The translations under genes were made by a program, and so were the position numbers. From an alpha proteobacterium SCGC AAA536-G10 (GTDB lineage: Bacteria; Pseudomonadota; Alphaproteobacteria; Puniceispirillales; Marisalimonadaceae), in assembly GCA_905182395.1 (NCBI GenBank), contig CAJJBL010000122.1:1-37960 (forward strand): a DNA stretch of 37,960 nt, in the 5' to 3' direction. This document shows, in pieces, positions 17,091 to 25,096 of the stretch; position 1 is the first letter of the stretch, and each line of letters begins with the position of its first letter. The notes under the pieces were generated by a model. It saw nothing but the letters and a program-made list of their open reading frames with translations. It was not told the DNA's origin and did no database searches.

Positions 17091-18394
17091 TACATTTTTT
17101 CCATTATTAAATTAGAAATATCTAACAATTTAGCGTCTTTATACCAAGACGTAATAATTTGTATACCTATTGGTAATCCGTCTTTACCTTTTAAAACAGG
17201 CAGACTAATTGCAGGAACTCCCATCATAGTCCAGTAACCATTGAAAATTGCATTTCCAGTATTCATTAAATCTCTGGGTGCTTGTCCAGTAGCAGCTGGA
17301 GTAACAATAGCATCAAATTTTGTAAAGATAGATTTTAAAATTTGTTGCATTTTTTTAGCTTTTTCAATGGCATCAATATACTCTTTTGCAGTCACTGGTA
17401 AGCCAGCTTCTATTCTGTTAACCGTAAAAGGATGAAGCTTTGATTTGTCTTCATTGTAGTAAGGAGATAAAGAGTTTGAAATAGAGCCATTCATAATTAT
17501 TTCATGACATTTTGCTGCCTCAGAAAAACTGTCGCCAAGTTCTATTGTTTCTATATCCATAGGAAATTGAGCTACAAATTTTTTTATTTGTTGCTGCATA
17601 TCTTGCTCACCGAAATTCCACACTGGGCCTTTGACAAAAGCAAACTTTGGTGATGAATTTGTTGTGGGTTCATTTTTAAAAACATAACTACTATCCATAT
17701 CTAGATCGTTTTCGTGGTAGGATAAAATAACTGACGCAACTAATTTGATATCATCTGGAGTGTTAGCGTAAATACCAGGATGATCTAACCGTTGAGAAAT
17801 TGCTGACATTCCAGCTCTTGATACGGTTCCAAAAGTAGGTTTGAGACCAAAAATACCTGTAAATGAAGCAGGTCTCAAAATTGATCCTCCTGTCTGAGAA
17901 CCAATAGCTAACGGTATCATATTATCGGATACAGCAGCAGCAGAACCTGAAGAAGATCCGCCTGGCGTACATTCTAAATTTTTAGGATTTTTTGTTTTTC
18001 CTGGAGCAGATAAAGCAAATTCTGTAGTAACGCATTTTCCCATTATAACTGCGCCTGCGTTTCTAAGTAACTTTACAAGATGAGCGTCTTCAGTAGGCTT
18101 TCTGTTTTTACATATTAATGAGCCATTTTCAGTTGGCATATCCTTGGTATCAATTATATCTTTAATACCAACAGGAATACCATTTAACATACCCCCTTGT
18201 TTATTGTGGCGCCTTTTATCTGCAAGTTTAGCTTGATGAATGGCTAATTCAGGATCTATAAAAATCCAAGCCCCAACTTCAGATTCACGTAATTTTATAT
18301 GATCTAAAAAAGCTTGAACATATTTTTCAGAAGTTAACTCACCTTTTTCCATCATGTTTAAGGCTTCTACAGCACTTAATTTTATTAAATTCAT
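17090..18394 (-). CDS. Amidase signature-family hydrolase
   Basis: The 434-residue protein carries the amidase signature triad region: Lys78 in NGIPVGIKDIID, the Gly/Ser-rich TPGGSSSGSAAAVSD (143-157, cis-Ser) and the nucleophile Ser171 in GSQTGGSILRPASFTG. FGLKPTFGTVSRAG and DGLPIGIQII near the C-terminus are also typical. Members hydrolyse amides, ureido or carbamoyl compounds; GatA is a larger relative with a fixed gene context absent here. It is a likely catabolic amidase of unknown substrate. It runs 23 bases downstream of the RidA gene on the same strand, so the pair is probably an operon linked to nitrogen-compound breakdown. Confidence 0.9.
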   Translation of the reverse strand: MNLIKLSAVEALNMMEKGELTSEKYVQAFLDHIKLRESEVGAWIFIDPELAIHQAKLADKRRHNKQGGMLNGIPVGIKDIIDTKDMPTENGSLICKNRKPTEDAHLVKLLRNAGAVIMGKCVTTEFALSAPGKTKNPKNLECTPGGSSSGSAAAVSDNMIPLAIGSQTGGSILRPASFTGIFGLKPTFGTVSRAGMSAISQRLDHPGIYANTPDDIKLVASVILSYHENDLDMDSSYVFKNEPTTNSSPKFAFVKGPVWNFGEQDMQQQIKKFVAQFPMDIETIELGDSFSEAAKCHEIIMNGSISNSLSPYYNEDKSKLHPFTVNRIEAGLPVTAKEYIDAIEKAKKMQQILKSIFTKFDAIVTPAATGQAPRDLMNTGNAIFNGYWTMMGVPAISLPVLKGKDGLPIGIQIITSWYKDAKLLDISNLIMEKM

Positions 18395-18417
18395 TTGAAT
18401 TCCTTAATTATTGTTAA

Positions 18418-18801
18418 TTACAAGTTTTGAATTACAGCTTCTGCTTCAATTTCAACAGTCATCCTAGGGTCCACTAAAGCTGAAACTTCTAGTAAAGTTG
18501 ATGCAGGCTTATGTTCTCCAAAATAATCTATTCTTTTTGGATTAATAAGAGTTCTATCAGCTATATTTGTTAGAAAAACTCTGACCTTAACAACGTCTGA
18601 ATAAGATCCTCCAGCAGCTTCAAGGCATGTGTTGAAATCTCTCATGGCTATATCAAATTGTTCTTTTGTATTATTTGGAATAGTACCATCAAAATTCATT
18701 CCTACTAGACCTGAAATCCAAATAATACCATTAGCTTCAACAGCATGACAGTAATGACTTACTGGTTGAAGAATATCAGGTATTAAAATTCTATTAATCA
18801 T
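18418..18801 (-). CDS. RidA family protein
   Basis: The 127-residue single-domain Rid/YjgF/YER057c protein has the family landmarks SHYCHAVEANGIIWISGLVG (about 15-34), a central NTKEQFDIAMRDFNTCLEAAGGSYSDVVKVRVFLTN and VDPRMTVEIEAEAVI at the C-terminus. Canonical RidA deaminates reactive enamine/imine intermediates. The conserved arginine expected before the last beta strand appears as Asp-Pro-Arg (VDPRM). It is upstream of and probably co-transcribed with the amidase, a pairing common in pyrimidine or amide catabolism, though no such pathway is complete here. Confidence 0.9.
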   Translation of the reverse strand: MINRILIPDILQPVSHYCHAVEANGIIWISGLVGMNFDGTIPNNTKEQFDIAMRDFNTCLEAAGGSYSDVVKVRVFLTNIADRTLINPKRIDYFGEHKPASTLLEVSALVDPRMTVEIEAEAVIQNL

Positions 18802-18900
18802 GTTTGCCCCTTTATAAAAATAAATATTATTTTTTTCTTTTATTATAAATTATTATAAAGTTTACTTTAAAATTAAATTTAAAAAAAGGATTTCGTAAAA

Positions 18901-19521
18901 ATGGGAATCATTAAAGATGAAGAACAATTAAGAAAACTTTATGAATATCCTAAAGGCAGAGCTGCTATCAAAGTAATAAATGAATTAGAGCAACATAGTA
19001 AAGAATTTTTAAAACTATCGCCTTTTATTGTTATTTCATCCATAGGCGCTGATGGTATTGCTGATGCTTCACCTAGAGGAGACGGAAAAGGGTTTGTTAA
19101 AATAAAAGATAATAGAACAATTATAATTCCTGATAGATCAGGAAATAATAGATTAGATACACTTCAAAATATTATAGCGAATTCTACTGTTGGACTGTTG
19201 TTTTTTATTCCAGGGATTAATGAAGTACTTAGAATTAATGGTAATGGATATATTGAAGATGACATAGATTTATGCAGCGAATTTAAAATTAAAAACAATG
19301 TGCCCAAGAGCTGTATTTTAATAAATATTAAAGAGATTTATATGCATTGTGCAAAAGCTATTATGAGGTCATCGCTTTGGGATCCTAGTTCTTATTTAGC
19401 TGCAAAAGATTTTCCAACTATTAGTAGAATTCTCAATGACCAGATTAATTCAAATGATGATTTAAAAAACCATCAACAAGAAGAGCAAAAATATAGAGAG
19501 CAAATAGATAATTTTGGTTAA
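18901..19521 (+). CDS. PPOX-type flavoprotein (MSMEG_1061-like)
   Basis: The 206-residue protein belongs to the pyridoxamine 5'-phosphate oxidase-like split-barrel fold. The stretch ADASPRGDGKGFVKI (about 57-71), PDRSGNNRLDTLQNI (about 78-92) and VGLLFFIPGINEVLRINGNG (about 97-116) match the FMN-dependent MSMEG_1061 subfamily. The C-terminal half has YMHCAKAIMRSSLWDP, another subfamily mark. These proteins bind FMN or F420-like cofactors and reduce small molecules; the physiological substrate is unknown. It is a single gene, divergent from the RidA-amidase pair. Confidence 0.85.
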   Translation: MGIIKDEEQLRKLYEYPKGRAAIKVINELEQHSKEFLKLSPFIVISSIGADGIADASPRGDGKGFVKIKDNRTIIIPDRSGNNRLDTLQNIIANSTVGLLFFIPGINEVLRINGNGYIEDDIDLCSEFKIKNNVPKSCILINIKEIYMHCAKAIMRSSLWDPSSYLAAKDFPTISRILNDQINSNDDLKNHQQEEQKYREQIDNFG

Positions 19522-19628
19522 TTAAATAATTCTAAATGCTAAATCACAATCTTTATTCATTTGCTTTGCAACATTTATAAAAATACATATCATGTTAATT
19601 ATTAAATCATATTTAAATAGAGGAAATC

Positions 19629-20648
19629 ATGCCTAAAATAGTTTTTTTAGATAACTTGCCTGCTCAAAATGGCTTAGATATATTATATTCTCAGTCTAAG
19701 GTAGAAATTATTAAAATAAGTAGCTCTGATAGTGAAGAAAAGTGTTTTTCAATTCTTAAAAATGCTGATGCTTATCAAGTTGGAGCGGCTAGAGATGAAG
19801 TTCCAGAATATTTGCAAGTTGATAAACGTTTCTTAAGCAAGGTTTCAAATCTGCTTATTGTATCATCTTCAGGAGCTGGTTATGACACGATTGATGTGCC
19901 AGCATGTACGGATGCGGGTGTGTTGGTTGTAAACCAAACTGGAGGAAATGCTGAAGGAGTTGCAGAACATGCTGTTGCAATGATTTTGAACTTATTTAAA
20001 AGAATTAATGAAGCAGATATTGCTCTTAGAAGGGGATGGAATGGAAGTAGAACTGATTTAATAGGAAGAGATCTTTTAAATAAAACTGTTGGCATAGTTG
20101 GTTTAGGTAATACAGGAAGTAGAGTAGCAGAAATATGTAAATTAGCTTTTAACTGTGAAATATTAGCCTATGATCCGTATATAGCGAAGGATACTTTTAA
20201 TAGTAAAAATGCAAAGCAAGTTGATCTTGATGAATTGTTAATTAAAAGCGATGTAATTTCTGTTCATATACCGCTTAACAAAGAAACAAATAATATGATT
20301 AATAAAGACTGGTTTCAAAAAATGAAGAAAGGTAGTTTTTTTGTTACAACGGCAAGAGGCTCAATTCATAATGAAGATGACTTGTATGACTTTATAAATA
20401 ACGACCACATAGCTGGAGCAGGTTTAGATGTTTGGGGTTATGAACCTCCTTCTTCTTCGCATAAATTACTTAAATTAGATAATGTAATTGCAAGCCCTCA
20501 TACGGCTGGCGTTACCACAGATAGTCGTGCAAAAATGTCTGAATTTGTTGCTACTCAACTTTTAGATCTTTTTGATGGTAAAGATCCAGCTAGAGCTGTT
20601 AATCCTGAAATAATTGATATCTATAGAAATAAATTTAAGAACTTATAA
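19629..20648 (+). CDS. D-isomer-specific 2-hydroxyacid dehydrogenase
   Basis: The 339-residue NAD-dependent dehydrogenase has a Rossmann motif TVGIVGLGNTGSRVA (about 155-169). The catalytic triad of the family is in order: Arg in TTARGSIH, Glu in DVWGYEPP and His in ASPHTAGVTT. It reduces or oxidises a 2-keto/2-hydroxy acid; SerA-like and glyoxylate reductase-like members have this length. No ACT domain is present, so it is not a classic regulated SerA. The start follows AGAGGA. An SDR gene follows 30 bases later, so the two probably act in the same short catabolic route. Confidence 0.9.
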   Translation: MPKIVFLDNLPAQNGLDILYSQSKVEIIKISSSDSEEKCFSILKNADAYQVGAARDEVPEYLQVDKRFLSKVSNLLIVSSSGAGYDTIDVPACTDAGVLVVNQTGGNAEGVAEHAVAMILNLFKRINEADIALRRGWNGSRTDLIGRDLLNKTVGIVGLGNTGSRVAEICKLAFNCEILAYDPYIAKDTFNSKNAKQVDLDELLIKSDVISVHIPLNKETNNMINKDWFQKMKKGSFFVTTARGSIHNEDDLYDFINNDHIAGAGLDVWGYEPPSSSHKLLKLDNVIASPHTAGVTTDSRAKMSEFVATQLLDLFDGKDPARAVNPEIIDIYRNKFKNL

Positions 20649-20678
20649 AATCAAATAACTTTTTTAAAGGAGGAAATA

Positions 20679-21413
20679 ATGAAAACTATTTTAATTACTG
20701 GAGCTAGTCAGGGTATTGGAAGAGCTACTGCAATAGAAGCGGCTAAAACTAAAGCATTTGTTGGTATAAACTATAATACAAATTTATCAGCAGCAGAGAG
20801 TTGTTTGGAAGAAGTAAAATCTGCTGGCGGAGATGGTATTATTTTACAATGTGATGTTGCAGATCATGTCGCAGTTAAAGCAATGTTTAATACTTTTATT
20901 GAAAAAGCAAAAACCCTTGATGGTGTTTTTAATAATGCTGGGATGACTGGCCCTATATCTCCTATACAAGATTTAGATCCAAAAGATTTAAAGCTATTAA
21001 TAGATACAAACGTAATGGGAGCATTTTATGTTGCCCAAGAATCAGCTAAAATAATGATAAAACAAAAGTATGGTGTAATAGTCAATATGTCTTCTATTGC
21101 AGCGGATATAGGAGGTGCTGGTGAGTTTATTCATTATGCAATGTCTAAAGGAGCCATTCACTCTTTAACTTATGGAATGGCCAAGGAGCTTGGTAAACAT
21201 GGAATCAGAGTTAATGCAGTTGCACCAGGACTTATTGATACTGAAATTCATGCTAAAGCTGGAGATGCTTCAAGAGTTGATAGATTAATGCCTTCTGTTC
21301 CATTAGGAAGGATAGGTGGCGCTGAAGAGGTTGCTCAAACTGTCATGTGGTTATTAGGAAAAGAATCCAGTTATGTCTCAGGATCTATAGTTCCTGTTTC
21401 AGGTGGAAGATAA
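20679..21413 (+). CDS. SDR-family NAD(P)-dependent oxidoreductase
   Basis: This is a 244-residue classical SDR with all motifs intact: TGASQGIG (7-14), NNAG (85-88), catalytic Ser138/139 (NMSSIA) and Tyr153-x-x-x-Lys157 (HYAMSK), plus the C-terminal VSGSIVPVSGG. It oxidises or reduces an alcohol/ketone, and the FabG/glucose-dehydrogenase-like group fits best. A strong AAAGGAGG precedes the ATG. It follows the hydroxyacid dehydrogenase by 30 bases in the same direction. Its stop is 3 bases from the stop of the convergent EamA transporter. Confidence 0.92.
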   Translation: MKTILITGASQGIGRATAIEAAKTKAFVGINYNTNLSAAESCLEEVKSAGGDGIILQCDVADHVAVKAMFNTFIEKAKTLDGVFNNAGMTGPISPIQDLDPKDLKLLIDTNVMGAFYVAQESAKIMIKQKYGVIVNMSSIAADIGGAGEFIHYAMSKGAIHSLTYGMAKELGKHGIRVNAVAPGLIDTEIHAKAGDASRVDRLMPSVPLGRIGGAEEVAQTVMWLLGKESSYVSGSIVPVSGGR

Positions 21414-21416
21414 AAG

Positions 21417-22331
21417 TTAAATACTAATATTACTATTTGTATTTAATTCAGCTTTTTTCTTCATTGATTGTCTGATGCCAATATAAGTTGAGGCTCCTAA
21501 AATTAAAGCGGCTCCCAGCCAAAGACCTGCTGGGGGCATTTCACTAAAAAATATATAACCTAATGAAACAGACCATATTAATCGTAAATAATCTAATGGG
21601 AGTAAAGCTGATATTTCTGCTCTTTTGAGTGCTTCATTTAAAAACCAATGAGTTAATGTTCCAGCAATTGCTATTAGTAAAAACATAAATAATTGGCTTA
21701 GACTTGGCCATTGCCAAACTTGAGTAGCAAGAATAAAAGTTACAGGTATAAGGCCAGCTGCTTGCCAAAAAGTAATAGTTAACGTGTTGTCAGTCAAAGT
21801 TAATTTCTTTGCCATCAAAACAGATCCAGACCACATTACTGAACCACATAAAATTAATATAGGGCCAAACCCAAGTTCTATATCAGGTCTAAGCACAATA
21901 ACTGCACCCAAAAAGCCAACAAGCATTGCTGTCCATCTTCTTATTCCGACAATTTCTTTTAAAAATATTATAGCTAATATTGTTGCAAAAATTGGTACAG
22001 TAAACATTAGTGCTGTTGCTTTTGCTAATTCCGTGATGCTTAACCCGTAGAACATACAACACATAGCAACACTGCCTATAATAGCTCGAAAAGATTGTAA
22101 TTTAACATTTACAGGCTTAAGTACTTTGAAGCCATTTTTCAAAACAACAGGTAAAAAAATAAGAAGAACAAATACTGTTCTAAAAAATGCAACCTCAAAT
22201 GGATGAGTATCTTCTGTTGCAAAACGAATTAAGCAATGCATTGATGATGCAAAAAAACCAGATAAAATCATAAATAAAACAGCAGAAATACCAGGAGACA
22301 TTATTGACGAAATGTTTAATTTTTTGATCAT
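21417..22331 (-). CDS. EamA / DMT-superfamily transporter
   Basis: The 304-residue membrane protein has ten predicted hydrophobic segments arranged as two EamA repeats. The first repeat starts around FFASSMHCLIRFATEDTHPFEVAFFRTVF and the second around ILCGSVMWSGSVLMAKKLT. The C-terminal part ALLPLDYLRLIWSVSLGYIFFSE is typical of the second repeat. The family exports amino acids, nucleosides or small metabolites across the inner membrane. A palindromic site at 22421-22438 lies 90 bases upstream, in the spacer shared with the dehalogenase gene. The charged tail (MKKKAELNTN) is cytoplasmic. Confidence 0.88.
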   Translation of the reverse strand: MIKKLNISSIMSPGISAVLFMILSGFFASSMHCLIRFATEDTHPFEVAFFRTVFVLLIFLPVVLKNGFKVLKPVNVKLQSFRAIIGSVAMCCMFYGLSITELAKATALMFTVPIFATILAIIFLKEIVGIRRWTAMLVGFLGAVIVLRPDIELGFGPILILCGSVMWSGSVLMAKKLTLTDNTLTITFWQAAGLIPVTFILATQVWQWPSLSQLFMFLLIAIAGTLTHWFLNEALKRAEISALLPLDYLRLIWSVSLGYIFFSEMPPAGLWLGAALILGASTYIGIRQSMKKKAELNTNSNISI

Positions 22332-22420
22332 TTATTAATAGTCAATTCTTTTAACATGATAATTAATTAAGCTTAATTTAATTTAAATATTTTAAAAAGG
22401 AAAAAAATTATTAGAATAGG

Positions 22421-22438
22421 TAAACTATATATAGTTTA
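22421..22438. promoter_or_regulatory. 18-bp perfect palindrome, candidate operator
   Basis: TAAACTATATATAGTTTA is a perfect 18-bp palindrome in the divergent spacer between the EamA transporter and the HAD dehalogenase, ending 25 bases before the dehalogenase start. Its half-site TAAACTAT recurs at 25043 before the next large operon. A perfect dyad of this size in the leader of a catabolic gene is the usual look of a dimeric regulator site. The regulator is not identifiable here, and AT-richness raises the chance of a coincidental match. Confidence 0.5.
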
Positions 22439-22462
22439 TCATATTAAATGAGGTTAAGTAAA

Positions 22463-23191
22463 ATGTTAAAAGTCAAAGCTCTTCTTTTCGATGTGTTTGG
22501 TACAGTCGTTGACTGGCGATCTGGAATAGCAAATGCTACTGAAATAATTGCAAAAAAAAATGATGTTCAAATTAATGCATTAGAATTTGCAGATGCATGG
22601 AGAAAAGAATATCAGCCAGCAATGGAAGAAATTAGAAAAGGAAGACGTGAATTTACTATATTAGATATACTCCATAGAGAAAATTTAAAAAAAATTGCTC
22701 CAAAGTTTAATTTAAATAATCTTTCAGAAGATGATGAAGATTTTTTAGTTACAGCTTGGCACAGACTTCCTGGTTGGCCAGATAGTAGTGCTGGTTTAAA
22801 AAGACTAAAAAATAAATTTATTATAGCAACTCAATCAAATGGTAATATTGCCTTGATGGTTAATATGGCAAAACATTCTAATTTAAATTGGGATGTTATT
22901 TTAGGAGCAGAAGTTCTTCAACATTATAAGCCTGATCCACAGGCATATTTAAAAGCTTGCAAAGTTCTTACTTTAGATCCTTCAGAATGTTTAATGGTTG
23001 CCGCTCATGATGATGATTTGTTGGCTGCAAGTAAGCAAGGAATGAAAACAGCTTATGTTGATAGGCCACATGAGTTTGGTAAAGAAAAGTTATTTGATAT
23101 AGCTGAAGTGAATGATTATAAAGTTAATAGAAACTGGGATTTTATTTCAAATGATTTTAATGATTTAGCAAACCAGCTTAGATGTGAGTAA
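22463..23191 (+). CDS. HAD-superfamily haloacid dehalogenase type II-like hydrolase
   Basis: The 242-residue protein has HAD motif I KALLFDVFGTVVDW with nucleophile Asp10 and Thr14, a cap domain (about 20-95), motif II ATQSNGN, and motif III/IV HYKPDPQAY and VAAHDDDLLAASKQG. Motif order and length match (S)-2-haloacid dehalogenases. The Ser/Asn found in characterised enzymes at motif IV reads His-Asp here, so a phosphatase or other ester hydrolase role is also possible. I start at the Met at 22463, which has GAGG 9 bases upstream; an in-frame ATG at 22448 overlaps that ribosome site. The gamma-glutamyl hydrolase gene follows after 38 bases. Confidence 0.85.
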   Translation: MLKVKALLFDVFGTVVDWRSGIANATEIIAKKNDVQINALEFADAWRKEYQPAMEEIRKGRREFTILDILHRENLKKIAPKFNLNNLSEDDEDFLVTAWHRLPGWPDSSAGLKRLKNKFIIATQSNGNIALMVNMAKHSNLNWDVILGAEVLQHYKPDPQAYLKACKVLTLDPSECLMVAAHDDDLLAASKQGMKTAYVDRPHEFGKEKLFDIAEVNDYKVNRNWDFISNDFNDLANQLRCE

Positions 23192-23229
23192 AAATAATTT
23201 AATAAAAATAAGATGAGTACTTTTTTAAT

Positions 23230-23997
23230 ATGTCTGATGTAAAACCTTTAATTGGAATTTCTACTAATGAGCTAACTAATTTCAATGGTAGGCAAGTTTC
23301 TCATTCAACAGGCCTGAGATATGTAAATTCTGTATCTAAATTTGCTAATGTAATACCAGTTTTAATTCCTTCTAATATCAAAGAAAAAGATTTAGACAAT
23401 TTGTTAACAAAAATTGATGGATTAGTTTTAACTGGAGGAAGAGCTAACGTAGAACCTCATCATTTTGGAGGAAACCCTTTCCCAGATGATGAACCTATCG
23501 ACCCTGGAAGAGATAAAATTGTTCTTGAAATGATACCAAAATGTGTTGATTTAGGTATACCAATTTTTGGAATATGTAGAGGAATTCAAGAAATGAACGT
23601 TGCATATGGAGGTAGCCTTCATTATAGAGTTCATCTTTTGCCTGATAAAAATGATCACCGAATGCCAAGAAATGAAGATGTAACGGTAAAAGATATTTTT
23701 ACTTTAAGGCATCGAATTGATTTTATAGATGATGGTTATTTTTCTAAACTTATTGGAGAAAAAAGCTGCTTAGTCAATTCCTTGCATGGACAAGCAATAG
23801 ATTTTTTATCGAAAGATTTAAAAGTTGAAGCAAATTCTGATGATGGTATCATTGAAGCTATTAGTATTTCAAAGCATCCGTCTTTTGCTGTTGGAGTTCA
23901 ATGGCATGCTGAATATGAACCTGAAAATAATCTACTTAATAGATGTTTGTTTGAAGAATTTGGTAAGGCTTGCTCTGATTATGCTAAACAAAAATAG
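23230..23997 (+). CDS. Class I glutamine amidotransferase-like gamma-glutamyl hydrolase (PuuD-like)
   Basis: The 255-residue protein has the triad of the peptidase C26 / PuuD family: nucleophile Cys116 in GICRGIQEMNVAYGG, with His226 and Glu228 in GVQWHAEYEPE. LVLTGGRANVEPHHFGG (about 66-82) and VNSLHGQAID are also typical. PuuD hydrolyses gamma-glutamyl-GABA in putrescine breakdown. The other puu genes are not present here, so the substrate may be a different gamma-glutamyl compound. It follows the dehalogenase in the same direction and converges on the GST gene. Confidence 0.9.
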   Translation: MSDVKPLIGISTNELTNFNGRQVSHSTGLRYVNSVSKFANVIPVLIPSNIKEKDLDNLLTKIDGLVLTGGRANVEPHHFGGNPFPDDEPIDPGRDKIVLEMIPKCVDLGIPIFGICRGIQEMNVAYGGSLHYRVHLLPDKNDHRMPRNEDVTVKDIFTLRHRIDFIDDGYFSKLIGEKSCLVNSLHGQAIDFLSKDLKVEANSDDGIIEAISISKHPSFAVGVQWHAEYEPENNLLNRCLFEEFGKACSDYAKQK

Positions 23998-24020
23998 TTT
24001 TATGCAATAGAATTTTTTAT

Positions 24021-24956
24021 CTATATTAAATGTTGTGGACCGATAGGTATAATTCTATATGGATTAATATGTTCATGAGAGTAATAATAGTGTCTTTTAA
24101 TATGATCAAAATTAGTTGTAGATTTAATCGCATTATTTTCAAATAGTGTTTTCATATAATTGTTTATATTTTTATATTCACTTATTTTTTTTAAATTACA
24201 TTTAAAATGAAGATAATAAACACAATCAAATCTCAGTAAAGTTGGTAATAATCTAATATCTGCTTCCGTAATTGAATTACCAACTAAATAGAGGCTATCT
24301 TCTAATTTTTTTTCAATAATATTAAGTGAAGAAAATAATTTATTAGCGGCATTTTCATATGATAATTGAGTTTTAGAAAAACCAGTTTTATATACCCCAT
24401 TATTAATATCATTATAAACAAAGTCATTAATTTCATCTATCTCATTTTTTAATATATCTGGATAATAATCAACATGATTATTTGTAATTTGATTAAAAGC
24501 TTTGTTAAAAATTCTAATTATTTCTGAGGATTCATTGCTTACAATTGTATTAGTTTTTTTATCCCATAAAATAGGAACTGTTGCTTTAGTTGAGACATGT
24601 TTGTCAGATAATTGATAAATTTCATGGATGTATTTTTTTTTATGAAGACTATCTCCAGTTGTCCCAGGAAAATTCTTATTGAAAGACCAGCCCATATCAA
24701 GCATATCTGGATCAACATAATCAACAGTTATGTGTTGTTCCAATTGTTTCAGTTTTCTGAATATAAGAGTTCTTTGAGCCCAAGGACATGCATAGCTTAC
24801 GTACAAATGATATCGTCCAGTTTCTGGAATATATATTTTTTCATCTAAGCTGATATTATTTCTAAACACGCTTTCAGATCTTTTGAATGAGCCGCTTTTA
24901 TCGTTATTTGAGACTGAGCCTTTTACCCACAATCCATCAATTAATTGACCCATCAT
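24021..24956 (-). CDS. Xi-class glutathione S-transferase (glutathionyl-hydroquinone reductase-like)
   Basis: The 311-residue protein is longer than ordinary GSTs and matches the xi class. The catalytic Cys57 lies in VSYACPWAQRTLIFRKLK, followed by DMGWSFNKNFPGTTGDSLH, ATVPILWDKKTNTIVSNESS and the helical C-terminal domain with GNSITEADIRLLPTLLRFD. Such enzymes reduce glutathionyl-(hydro)quinones and can support breakdown of chlorinated or quinone-like aromatics. AAGGA sits just upstream; two adjacent ATG codons are possible starts. It lies divergent from the 3-hydroxyacyl dehydrogenase at 25097. Confidence 0.9.
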   Translation of the reverse strand: MMGQLIDGLWVKGSVSNNDKSGSFKRSESVFRNNISLDEKIYIPETGRYHLYVSYACPWAQRTLIFRKLKQLEQHITVDYVDPDMLDMGWSFNKNFPGTTGDSLHKKKYIHEIYQLSDKHVSTKATVPILWDKKTNTIVSNESSEIIRIFNKAFNQITNNHVDYYPDILKNEIDEINDFVYNDINNGVYKTGFSKTQLSYENAANKLFSSLNIIEKKLEDSLYLVGNSITEADIRLLPTLLRFDCVYYLHFKCNLKKISEYKNINNYMKTLFENNAIKSTTNFDHIKRHYYYSHEHINPYRIIPIGPQHLI

Positions 24957-25042
24957 ATATCCTTACGAATTATACATTAAAAAGATATTTATAGCATATT
25001 TGTTTAAAATATTTGAAAAACAATTTAAATTACTTCTCTACT

Positions 25043-25069
25043 TAAACTATAATAATAGATTATTGATAT
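25043..25069 (+). promoter_or_regulatory. Candidate promoter and imperfect palindrome before the CRYL1-like operon
   Basis: TAAACTAT at 25043 and ATAGATTA at 25055 form a near-dyad (7 of 8 positions) related to the palindrome at 22421. A consensus -10 TATAAT lies inside it at 25048-25053, 44 bases before the ATG at 25097. The 13-mer ACTATAATAATAG and the following ATTATTGATAT also occur in the dioxygenase leader (3085-3097 and 3118-3128). A shared promoter architecture or a shared regulator would explain this. The -35 is unclear. Confidence 0.4.
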
Positions 25070-25096
25070 ATCTAATTTAATTAAGAGGAAAACATT

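Noticed and set aside
19629-20648. Naming the hydroxyacid dehydrogenase serA
   Set aside because: There is no C-terminal ACT domain and no serine-pathway neighbours; the paired SDR points to a catabolic role.
23230-23997. Naming the amidotransferase-like hydrolase puuD
   Set aside because: The triad and length fit, but none of puuA, puuB or puuC is nearby and other gamma-glutamyl substrates are possible.
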